From Deltaproteobacteria bacterium (GTDB taxonomy: Bacteria > Desulfobacterota > Desulfuromonadia > Desulfuromonadales > Geopsychrobacteraceae), in contig JAJRWF010000152.1 of NCBI GenBank assembly GCA_024276905.1, positions 1 to 62,597 on the forward strand: a DNA stretch of 62,597 bases, in the 5' to 3' direction. Below the pieces are notes generated by a model. It was not told the DNA's origin, did no database searches, and worked only from the letters and a program-made list of their open reading frames with translations. The position numbers were made by a program, and so were the translations under genes. Positions 44,659-52,297 of the stretch are shown here, one piece after another (the first letter of the stretch is position 1; each line of letters starts with the position of its first letter).

Positions 44659-45072
44659 TTGCGTCGGAATCTGTTGTTGTTTTTGCTGTTGCTGTTGATC
44701 CCCATGGTGTCTGTTGCTGCGCCGAGGTCGGCACGTGATGTCGCCTTCACCGAAGCCGAGGCCTATCTGGGGTTGCTTGATCAGCAACGTTATGTCGACG
44801 CCTGGCGAGTCAGTACCCGCTATTTCCAGTCGCGATTATCGGTGGAAAAATGGCAGCAGATCTTACAGACGTATCGTGAGCCGCTGGGAGAGGTACGAGC
44901 GCGGCGCAGGCTTGCGGCCCGCCATCTTGATTATTTTGAAACCGCTCCCCCGGGGATCTATATGCAGGTTGAATTTCGCAGTACATTCGGTCGCCACAAG
45001 CGCCTTGAGCGGTTGGTCATCCACAAGGACAACGATGGCCGCTGGCGCATCACCAGTTATCAGTTGCGCTGA
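44659..45072 (+). CDS. DUF4019 exported protein
   Basis: A 137-residue protein with a signal peptide (RRNLLLFLLLLLIPMVSVAA) and the DUF4019 fold (EAYLGLLDQQRYVDAWRVSTRYFQ... WRITSYQL). Function unknown. TTG at 44659 has GGAGG five bases before it; a GTG at 44647 would place the ribosome site inside the gene. The 3' end overlaps the adenosyltransferase gene by 13 bases. Confidence 0.75.
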   Translation: MRRNLLLFLLLLLIPMVSVAAPRSARDVAFTEAEAYLGLLDQQRYVDAWRVSTRYFQSRLSVEKWQQILQTYREPLGEVRARRRLAARHLDYFETAPPGIYMQVEFRSTFGRHKRLERLVIHKDNDGRWRITSYQLR

Positions 45073-45623
45073 GGTTGCCACAACAGGTCATCGCGACCTT
45101 CGTTGTTGCACAGTCGCGCCCAGACGAAAAAAAGATCGGAGAGCCGATTCAGGTAGCGCAGGCAAAGTGGCGCGACGCTTTCTGCTGTCGCCAGGGCCAC
45201 AACTTCGCGTTCGGTGCGGCGAGTGACGGTTCGTGCCAGGTGGAAGAGGGCTGCTCCTCTGCTGCCGCCGGGCAAGACGAAGGTCGCTGTCGGTTGCAAT
45301 GTGTCGTTGGCTTCGTGCAGCCAGATTTCAAGCTGCTCGATCTGTGACTGAGCGATGCCCCAGCCCTGCTTGCTGCTGCCGGTTGCCGCCGGGGTCGCCA
45401 GTTCACTGCCGAGATCGAACAGTTGATTCTGGATCAGGCGGAGCTTCTCAGGCAAGTCGCTTGGCAGCTCCTCGCAGCAGATCAACCCGACGACGGAGTT
45501 GAGTTCATCGACGCTGCCGTAGGCACAGACCCGCAGTGAGCATTTGGCGACACGGCTGCCGTCGACCAGACTGGTCTGGCCTTTGTCGCCGCCGCCGGTG
45601 GTGATGCGATCAAGTTTCGACAT
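45060..45623 (-). CDS. PduO-type cob(I)alamin adenosyltransferase
   Basis: A 187-residue enzyme that attaches adenosyl to cobalamin. The N-terminal ATP-binding motif TTGGGDKGQTSLVDGSRV and the C-terminal LCLRYLNRLSDLFFVWAR with the conserved Arg and Asp are intact. Length matches PduO-type proteins. It makes adenosylcobalamin available for B12 enzymes. Confidence 0.92.
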   Translation of the reverse strand: MSKLDRITTGGGDKGQTSLVDGSRVAKCSLRVCAYGSVDELNSVVGLICCEELPSDLPEKLRLIQNQLFDLGSELATPAATGSSKQGWGIAQSQIEQLEIWLHEANDTLQPTATFVLPGGSRGAALFHLARTVTRRTEREVVALATAESVAPLCLRYLNRLSDLFFVWARLCNNEGRDDLLWQPQRN

Positions 45624-45781
45624 ATTTATGCTCTCCTTTATTTAATCTGGGTATCATTTTGCCACATTTTGAGCAAGCCTGTCGGCTCCCGGCCAGCCAC
45701 CCGACGATTCCGCTTTGTTTTTGGCCAAAGGGTCAACCGAACCCTTGCACGGCAGCATTTCAGAAGAGTATAGTTCGTCCC

Positions 45782-46702
45782 ATGGAAAAAGCACTGCACA
45801 TCGAAAAGCTGTCGAAAGCCTTTGGGGGCACTCCGGCAGTCAAAAACTTGAGTTTCGATATTGATCAGGGTGAGATCTTCGGTCTGCTCGGTCCCAACGG
45901 TGCGGGTAAAAGTACCACTATCAATATGGTTTCGGGGATCTGTCGGATCGATACCGGTCAGATTACCGCTTTTGGTTACGATAATCGCACTCATTATCGC
46001 CAGACCCGGCGAATGCTCGGCGTGGTTCATCAGGAGATTGTCATCGACAATTTTTTCACCATCGACCAGGCACTCAGTCTGCATGCGGGATATTACGGGG
46101 TTGAGGATGATCCCGCGTGGCGGCAGGAGCTGATCGACCGGCTCGATCTGGGGCCACACCTCGATAAGGTGATGCTCAAGCTTTCCGGCGGCATGAAGCG
46201 CCGTTTCATGATCGCCAAGGCGTTGATCCATCGTCCGAAGCTGCTGATTCTTGATGAGCCGACCGCCGGGGTCGATGTTGAACTGCGCCACGGGCTTTGG
46301 GATTTTATGCGCGAGATCAATCGTAACGGCACCACCATTCTGCTGACCACGCATTACCTGGAAGAAGCCGAGCAGATGTGTGACCGGATCGCCATCATGA
46401 ACCATGGTGAACTGGTGGCGTTGGAGCCGACCCGTGAGCTGGTGCGACGGCTTTCCCGGCGGACCCTTAAGCTCTGGCTTGACAACCCGCTTGAGTCGAT
46501 ACCGGCAGGGCTCGAAGCCTATCATCCGCGTTTGACCGGTAATGGTCGTCAGCTGATTCTGTGTCTGCCGACCGATCAGGGCATCGGTGAGCTGCTGCAC
46601 CAGCTTTCGGCGCTGCACCTCGGGGTCAACGATTTCGAGACCGAGCAGAGCGGACTTGAAGAAGTTTTTCTGCAATTGACCAGGTCGGGAGGGGATTCAT
46701 GA
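45782..46702 (+). CDS. ABC-2-type exporter ATP-binding subunit
   Basis: A 306-residue ATPase with Walker A GPNGAGKST, signature LSGGMKRR, Walker B LILDEPTAGVD and the H-loop TTHYLEEAE; the C-terminal extension after 220 is typical of NodI/drug-export types. ATG at 45782 begins the domain; the ribosome site is weak. It overlaps the permease gene by four bases. Confidence 0.92.
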   Translation: MEKALHIEKLSKAFGGTPAVKNLSFDIDQGEIFGLLGPNGAGKSTTINMVSGICRIDTGQITAFGYDNRTHYRQTRRMLGVVHQEIVIDNFFTIDQALSLHAGYYGVEDDPAWRQELIDRLDLGPHLDKVMLKLSGGMKRRFMIAKALIHRPKLLILDEPTAGVDVELRHGLWDFMREINRNGTTILLTTHYLEEAEQMCDRIAIMNHGELVALEPTRELVRRLSRRTLKLWLDNPLESIPAGLEAYHPRLTGNGRQLILCLPTDQGIGELLHQLSALHLGVNDFETEQSGLEEVFLQLTRSGGDS

Positions 46703-47490
46703 GTGGCTCAAACGGTCAGGGTATCTTCAGACCCTGGCTCCCCTTTACCACCTTGTTGCGTAAAGAGGTTCTGCGTTTCTGGCGGGTGGCCTCGCAGACC
46801 CTGCTGACTCCGATCATCACCGCCTCGCTCTACCTGTTTGTTTTCGGCGCCACCCTGGGCGAACGGATCAGCGTACTTGAAGGTTTCAACTATGCCCAGT
46901 TTGTCATCCCCGGCCTGATCATGATGGGGGTGATCAACAACTCTTTTGCCAACTGTTCTTCATCACTCTTCATGTCGCGTTATCTCGGCGGTATTGTCGA
47001 TCTGCTGGTGACGCCGGTTTCACCGGCGCAATTTATACTGGCCTATACCCTGGCGGCGATGCTGCGTGGGGCGCTGGTCGGTTTGGTGACCTGGCTGATT
47101 TCGACCCTCTTTGCCGTGCTGCCCTGGAGCTCGCCGCTGCTGGCCATCCTGATGGCGATACTGGCCAGTTTTTTGTTTGCCCAGTTCGGACTGATTGCGG
47201 CGATCTATGCCAAGAATTTTGATACCCTGTCGATGTACGGTAATTTCCTGATCCTGCCACTGATCTATCTGGGCGGGGTTTTTTACCCGATTTCAATCCT
47301 GTCGGCTCCCTGGAGTAATCTCTCCTATCTCAATCCCCTGTTCTATCTGATCGACGGTTTTCGGCATGCCATTCTCGGGGTTGGGGATATCAGTTTTGCG
47401 CTTGCCTTCGGGGTCAGCAGTCTGCTGGCAGTGGCCCTTTTTTGCTGGGCCGCCTGGCTGATCGGGTCCGGTAAGCGTTTGCGCAGTTAA
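46699..47490 (+). CDS. ABC-2-type exporter permease
   Basis: A 263-residue membrane protein with six helices and the ABC-2 signature around YLNPLFYLIDGFRHAILG. Its start overlaps the ATPase stop (ATGA). The pair resembles NodIJ/YadGH exporters; the substrate is unknown. The UGA-containing AhpD-like gene starts 65 bases after its stop. Confidence 0.92.
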   Translation: MSGSNGQGIFRPWLPFTTLLRKEVLRFWRVASQTLLTPIITASLYLFVFGATLGERISVLEGFNYAQFVIPGLIMMGVINNSFANCSSSLFMSRYLGGIVDLLVTPVSPAQFILAYTLAAMLRGALVGLVTWLISTLFAVLPWSSPLLAILMAILASFLFAQFGLIAAIYAKNFDTLSMYGNFLILPLIYLGGVFYPISILSAPWSNLSYLNPLFYLIDGFRHAILGVGDISFALAFGVSSLLAVALFCWAAWLIGSGKRLRS

Positions 47491-47555
47491 GATTCAGAGG
47501 CGAGAACAGGCTCAAGGATATCCTGGACACCCTCCATATGGTGAAGGAGAGGCAG

Positions 47556-47825
47556 ATGCTGTCACCTGAAACGGCAAAAATGTACCGTGATTTTTATGAT
47601 CTGGTGCGCGAAGACCCGGCGCTGGATGAGGACATGACTATTCTGGTCGGGCTAAGTGCGGCGCTGGCCGCTGGTTGTGAACCCTGAATGGAACACTACC
47701 TTGGCGTTGCCAGGGCTAACGGCATCAGTGAGGCACAGATCAGCGCCGTGCAGGGGATTGCGATGGCGGTCTGCGCGGGCAGGGTCAATGCACAGATGAG
47801 ACGCGCTGACCGGGGTAAGGAGTAG
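47556..47825 (+). CDS. AhpD-like redox protein with in-frame UGA, probable selenoprotein (CxxU)
   Basis: Reading through TGA at 47685-47687 gives an 89-residue protein of the carboxymuconolactone decarboxylase/AhpD fold: LSPETAKMYRDFYD at the start, SAALAAGCEP, the UGA, MEHYLGVARANGISEAQI and MAVCAGRVNAQMR. UGA falls exactly where the second cysteine of the redox pair belongs, giving Cys41-x-x-Sec44. AAGGAG lies before the ATG at 47556. AhpD-like selenoproteins are a known bacterial family. Other in-frame stops are absent. It would act as a disulfide/peroxide-linked redox protein. Without Sec insertion the product would be 43 residues. Confidence 0.82.
47685..47715 (+). promoter_or_regulatory. 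UGA and bacterial SECIS-like hairpin
   Basis: The UGA is followed after 11 bases by CCTTGGC-GTT-GCCAGGG, a seven-pair stem (one G-U) with a three-base loop starting with G. The loop lies 18 bases after the UGA. Bacterial SECIS elements need a loop with G in its first two positions at 16-37 bases, which this meets. Confidence 0.7.
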
Positions 47826-47937
47826 GTTCGACGGAAAACAGATTTTTTCACCACCAGGTATATTGAGGTGATAAGGGTTTTCTTGGTGGCCTTAGTGGTG
47901 AAATTGCTTGGCCTTGATGACAGGACGAAAGAAGACG

Positions 47938-48804
47938 ATGCAGGATCATCTGATACGGGTTGTTACTGAAGATGGGCAGTTGCGCGCAGCGGCTGCTGAC
48001 ACAACGCAACTGGTGCGCGAAATCTGTCACCGTCAGCAGGCCGATTTGACCGCCAGGGTTGCGCTGGGGCGACTATTGACCGGGGCCGCGCTGATGGGGT
48101 GCCTGCTTAAAGGGAATCAGCGCCTGGCCCTGATGATCGAAGGCAACGGTCCGCTGGGACGGTTAATGGTCGAGACCGATGCTGCGGGGAGTATCCGCGG
48201 CAAGGTGCAGAATTCACAAACGGGCTTGCCGCCGAGTGGGGATCGATTTGATGTTGCCGGAGCCGTGAGGCGCGCCGGTTTTCTGCATGTGATCAAGGAT
48301 CTGGGGCTCAAGGAGCCTTACCGCAGTATGGTGCAATTGCAGACCAGTGAGATCGGTGAAGATCTTGCCTGGTATCTGACCCATTCCGAACAGGTCCCTT
48401 CCTGTGTTGCCGTCGGCGTTGAGCTTGACAGTCAGGGTGAAATTGCCGCCGCCGGTGGTTTTCTGGTTCAGGCTTTGCCGCCGGGAGATCAGGTGCAACT
48501 GGCGCAACTTGAGGAGAGCCTGGGCCGCCTGCCGCCAACCACCAGTCAACTGCGCCGGGGGCTGGGTCCAGCGCAGATCCTTGAAAATGTCCTGAGCAAC
48601 CAGTCCTTTTCGCGGCAGCAGCGGACCGCATTGACCTTTAACTGCCCCTGTAACCGCCGTCAGATCGGCGATATGCTTGCCGGGCTTGGCAATGTTGAGC
48701 TCACCGCGATGATTGAAGAGCAGGATGGGGCTGAGGTCGCTTGTGACTATTGTCGGGAAACCTATCGTTTCAGCAGAACGGAACTGGACGCCCTGCGCAG
48801 TTGA
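47938..48804 (+). CDS. hslO: Redox-regulated chaperone Hsp33
   Basis: A 288-residue heat-shock chaperone turned on by oxidation. The C-terminal zinc site has NCPCNRRQ and CDYCRETY, the CxC...CxxC set. The N-terminal domain opens with LIRVVTEDGQLRAAAADTT. ATG at 47938 is preferred; a TTG at 47908 is also in frame. It lies 112 bases after the AhpD-like gene, both linked to oxidative stress. Confidence 0.95.
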   Translation: MQDHLIRVVTEDGQLRAAAADTTQLVREICHRQQADLTARVALGRLLTGAALMGCLLKGNQRLALMIEGNGPLGRLMVETDAAGSIRGKVQNSQTGLPPSGDRFDVAGAVRRAGFLHVIKDLGLKEPYRSMVQLQTSEIGEDLAWYLTHSEQVPSCVAVGVELDSQGEIAAAGGFLVQALPPGDQVQLAQLEESLGRLPPTTSQLRRGLGPAQILENVLSNQSFSRQQRTALTFNCPCNRRQIGDMLAGLGNVELTAMIEEQDGAEVACDYCRETYRFSRTELDALRS

Positions 48805-49128
48805 CCGGGTAATGATTTTCGACGATTGCCAAGTCAATGACCCGGAAAAGAAACAAACGGTGTTTGAATATCGCGCCTTTCTCCATTGGGTCGCAGTGTC
48901 CCGTTGATTGTAAGTCTTTCCGCTCCGGGCAATTTCCAAAATCCTTGTAAAATCAGTGGTTAAACTAATGTTGTAGGCCACATTTATTGCATACAGTATA
49001 CTGTATTTTTTCCTTGACATGTTGGGGGGAATTATCCTAATTTTCGGGACGCTGTGGCGTAAACGCCAAGGGTCCATCTGCGCCCGGTGGATCTATCACC
49101 TTATTAAGCTTTTGAAGGAGCGGGTTTT
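48805..49128 (+). promoter_or_regulatory. nuo promoter region with a 16-bp palindrome
   Basis: The perfect palindrome ATACAGTATACTGTAT (48991-49006) lies just before TTGACA (49014-49019) and TAATTT (49038-49043, 18-base spacer). The leader then holds hairpins GGCG/CGCC and GGTCCA/TGGATC. The palindrome resembles GntR-type sites. It probably controls the whole nuo operon. Confidence 0.55.
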
Positions 49129-49485
49129 ATGCTTGAGAACTATCTGCCGATTCTCGTCCTGATCGGAATCGCCTTTGCCTTCGCCGTGGGGACGGTTATC
49201 GCTTCGCGCCTGATCGGGCCGAACAAGCCGAACGATGTCAAACTGGCTCCCTACGAGTGCGGCATGCCGTTGCTCAGTTCGGCACAGGATCGATTTTCGA
49301 TCAAGTTCTACATCATTGCCATGCTCTTTATTCTTTTCGATATTGAAGCAGTCTTCCTCTATCCCTGGGCGGTCATGTTCAAGCGTCTGGGAATTTTCGG
49401 TTTCGTCGAGATGGGAGTCTTTATCATTATTCTCCTGGTCGGCTTCGTCTATGTATGGAAAAAAGGAGCTCTGGAATGGGAATAG
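49129..49485 (+). CDS. nuoA: NADH-quinone oxidoreductase subunit A
   Basis: A 118-residue membrane subunit with three helices and the loop [20 protein letters not shown], the conserved region near the quinone site. AAGGAG precedes the ATG. First gene of the operon; overlaps nuoB by ten bases. Confidence 0.95.
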   Translation: MLENYLPILVLIGIAFAFAVGTVIASRLIGPNKPNDVKLAPYECGMPLLSSAQDRFSIKFYIIAMLFILFDIEAVFLYPWAVMFKRLGIFGFVEMGVFIIILLVGFVYVWKKGALEWE

Positions 49486-49991
49486 AGCAGCCAAAAACCC
49501 TGGGTAACGGTTTTGTGACCACGAGCCTGGACAAGCTGGTGAACTGGTCGCGGGCCAAATCTCTGTGGCCGATGACTTTTGGTCTGGCCTGCTGCGCTAT
49601 CGAGATGATGGCTGCCGGCGCTGCCCGTTTTGACCTTGACCGTATGGGAGTTCTTTTTCGGGCCTCGCCACGTCAGGCGGATGTCATTATTATCGCCGGG
49701 ACGGTGACCAAGAAGATGATGCCGGTCATCAGAACCGTTTACGAGCAGATGCCTGAGCCCCGATATGTAATCGCCATGGGCGCTTGTGCGTCTTCCGGCG
49801 GTATTTTTGATACCTACAGCGTGATCCAGGGGATCGATGAGGAGTTGCCGGTGGATGTTTACGTGCCCGGTTGCCCGCCCCGTCCCGAGGGTCTTCTTTA
49901 TGGTCTGATGAAATTGCAGGAGAAGATCATGAAGGAGCGCAACAGCTTCGGTGCCGCCATCGGCGTCGGTGAAGTCGTTAACGAGGCCTGA
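49476..49991 (+). CDS. nuoB: NADH-quinone oxidoreductase subunit B (N2 cluster)
   Basis: A 171-residue subunit that holds cluster N2 next to quinone. Ligand motifs [19 protein letters not shown] and VPGCPPRPE are present. ATG at 49476 is used because AAGGAG is seven bases before it; the frame opens 21 bases earlier inside nuoA. Confidence 0.95.
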   Translation: MGIEQPKTLGNGFVTTSLDKLVNWSRAKSLWPMTFGLACCAIEMMAAGAARFDLDRMGVLFRASPRQADVIIIAGTVTKKMMPVIRTVYEQMPEPRYVIAMGACASSGGIFDTYSVIQGIDEELPVDVYVPGCPPRPEGLLYGLMKLQEKIMKERNSFGAAIGVGEVVNEA

Positions 49992-50026
49992 GAAGGGCCC
50001 GTCAGCACGAAGACAGGACTAATGCG

Positions 50027-50506
50027 ATGAGCAAACAAGTTGTTGAAAAACTCAAGGAAAAATTCGGTGCGCTGGTGCTTGCCGAGGCCGAGTATCGTGA
50101 CGAAACGACTGTGACCGTGGAGCGTGGTGAGGTTGTTGAAATCTGCACCTATCTGCGTGATGACTGTGGTTTCAATTTCCTCAGCGATCTTTGCGGTGTT
50201 GACTATCTTGGACGCGCCCCGCGCTTTGAGGTGGTTTACAACCTTTACAATATCACTATCAAGAGTCGCTTGCGGGTCAAGGTTCTGGTTGAAGAGCAGG
50301 ACCCACGCGTGGATACCGTTTCAGGTGTCTGGTCGACTGCCAACTGGCACGAGCGTGAATGCTGGGATCTGATGGGGATCAGCTTCAATAACCATCCCGA
50401 TCTGCGCCGCATTCTGTTGCCGGAAGACTGGCAGGGACATCCGTTACGCAAGGACTACCCGCTTCAAGGTCCTGACCGCGAGCCCTATCAGGGACGGCTT
50501 TCCTGA
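50027..50506 (+). CDS. nuoC: NADH-quinone oxidoreductase subunit C
   Basis: A 159-residue 30-kDa-type subunit with the signature ERECWDLMGISFNNHPDLRRILLPEDW and the end RKDYPLQG. It is separate from nuoD, unlike the fused NuoCD of E. coli. Confidence 0.95.
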   Translation: MSKQVVEKLKEKFGALVLAEAEYRDETTVTVERGEVVEICTYLRDDCGFNFLSDLCGVDYLGRAPRFEVVYNLYNITIKSRLRVKVLVEEQDPRVDTVSGVWSTANWHERECWDLMGISFNNHPDLRRILLPEDWQGHPLRKDYPLQGPDREPYQGRLS

Positions 50507-50554
50507 AAATCCAAGTAATACCGAATCAAATTCCTTTTACGGAAGAGGCATAAA

Positions 50555-51730
50555 ATGGCAACCGAAACGATGACCATCAATATGGGACCTCAGCACCCGT
50601 CGACTCACGGTGTGCTGCAGTTGATCCTGGAACTCGATGGCGAAATTGTTGTTAAGGCAACGCCACATATCGGTTTTCTCCATCGTGGCACCGAGAAGTT
50701 GTCGGAATATCGTACCTACCATCAGGTGATCCCGCTGACCGACCGTCTCGATTATCTGGCCCCGATGAGCAATAACCTCGGCTATGTCCTGGCGGTTGAG
50801 AAGCTGTTGGGAATTACCGATAAAATCCCCGAGCGAGCCAATACCATTCGCGTCATCATGGCTGAACTGACCCGGATCAAAAGTCACCTGGTGTGGCTGG
50901 CGACTCACGCCCTCGATATCGGAGCGATGACGGTTTTTCTTTATTGCTTCCGTGAGCGTGAAGAAATTATCGACATCTACGAGAAAGTTTCCGGTGCCCG
51001 GATGACCACGAACTATTTCCGTGTTGGTGGTTTGTCGGAAGACCTGCCCGAGGGGCTGGTCGATGAGATTCGCAAGTTTACCGAATCGATGGAGGGTCAC
51101 CTCGAAACCTACGAGGGCCTGCTGACCGGGAACAAGATCTGGCAGAAGCGGACCATCGATGTCGGTTACATCAGTGGTGAAGATGCTATTGATATCGGTC
51201 TTTCCGGCCCGGCACTGCGTGCCTCCGGGGTCGACTGGGATCTGCGTCGCGATGATCCCTACTGTAACTACAGTGAGTTTGATTTCGAGGTCCCGACTCG
51301 GACCGAGGGTGATACTTTTGCCCGCTATAAGGTGCGTCTCGATGAGATGCGCCAGTCGGCGCGCATTATCCTGCAGGGACTTGACAAGCTCAAGCCCGGA
51401 CCGATCCTGGCGGACTGTCCGCAGGTCTGTCTGCCGGCAAAGAAAGATGTCGTCAATACCATTGAAGGCCTGATCCATCATTTCAAGATTGTGACCGAGG
51501 GGTTCAAGCCTGAAGAGGGTGAGATTTATGTCGGAACCGAGGCCCCCAAGGGTGAGCTTGGTTACTACCTGGTCTCTGACGGTTCAACGCATCCCTACCG
51601 GATGAAGATTCGGCCGCCTTCCTTCGTCAATCTGCAGGCTTTGCCGCAGATGGTTGAAGGTGTGCTGCTGGCTGATGTTATCGCTACTATCGGTACCCTC
51701 GATATCGTTCTCGGGGAAATCGACCGTTAA
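50555..51730 (+). CDS. nuoD: NADH-quinone oxidoreductase subunit D
   Basis: A 391-residue 49-kDa-type subunit. The start MGPQHPSTHGVLQLILELDGE and the end of the quinone cavity (FVNLQALPQMVEGVLLADVIATIGTLDIVLGEIDR) are standard. The family derives from hydrogenase large subunits but lacks the NiFe ligands. Confidence 0.95.
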   Translation: MATETMTINMGPQHPSTHGVLQLILELDGEIVVKATPHIGFLHRGTEKLSEYRTYHQVIPLTDRLDYLAPMSNNLGYVLAVEKLLGITDKIPERANTIRVIMAELTRIKSHLVWLATHALDIGAMTVFLYCFREREEIIDIYEKVSGARMTTNYFRVGGLSEDLPEGLVDEIRKFTESMEGHLETYEGLLTGNKIWQKRTIDVGYISGEDAIDIGLSGPALRASGVDWDLRRDDPYCNYSEFDFEVPTRTEGDTFARYKVRLDEMRQSARIILQGLDKLKPGPILADCPQVCLPAKKDVVNTIEGLIHHFKIVTEGFKPEEGEIYVGTEAPKGELGYYLVSDGSTHPYRMKIRPPSFVNLQALPQMVEGVLLADVIATIGTLDIVLGEIDR

Positions 51731-51760
51731 CTCTTAAACGGGTTGCAAAAAGAGGAAACC

Positions 51761-52258
51761 ATGACTGAAACCGCTGAGCAGGTTCAGGAGCAGGAAATCG
51801 ACCTGACGGCCGCCAACCGGGTCATCGACAAGTACCAGGATATGCATGGTGCGCTGATGCCGGTGTTGCAGGAAATTCAGGAAGAGTACGGTTATATCCC
51901 TGAGGAGACCGTGCATCTTACGGCTGAGCGGCTGAATGTCTATGCCAGTCAGATCTACGGGGTGCTGACCTTCTATGCCCAGTTCCACCTGGAGCCTCGT
52001 GGCAAGTATATTGTGCGGGTCTGTATGGGAACCGCCTGTCACGTCAAGGGGGCCGGGCGGATCGGTGAAACTTTGAAGGAACGCCTCGGAATCGAGCATG
52101 CCGAGACCACCGAAGACCTTAAGTTTACCGCCGAGTATGTTGCCTGTATCGGTGCCTGCGGTATGGCACCGGTCATTATGGTCAACGATGCAACCTACGG
52201 CAGCTTGACCGTCCAGAAGATGGATGAGGTCATCAAAAAATACCAGGCAATGGACTGA
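51761..52258 (+). CDS. nuoE: NADH-quinone oxidoreductase subunit E
   Basis: A 165-residue 24-kDa-type subunit with a thioredoxin-like [2Fe-2S] domain: MGTACHVKGA and YVACIGACGMAPV give the four cysteines with C-x4-5-C and CxxxC spacing. ATG at 51761 follows AAGAGG; a TTG at 51743 is in frame but weaker. Confidence 0.93.
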   Translation: MTETAEQVQEQEIDLTAANRVIDKYQDMHGALMPVLQEIQEEYGYIPEETVHLTAERLNVYASQIYGVLTFYAQFHLEPRGKYIVRVCMGTACHVKGAGRIGETLKERLGIEHAETTEDLKFTAEYVACIGACGMAPVIMVNDATYGSLTVQKMDEVIKKYQAMD

Positions 52259-52297
52259 GGGTCGCCCTCACTTACGTTCAGGCATTGAGGAAGATTT

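Noticed and set aside
48893-48910. Third copy of the 165-bp element (GTGTCCCGTTGATTG)
   Set aside because: Only about 10 bases match the terminus; no inner sequence or second end follows.
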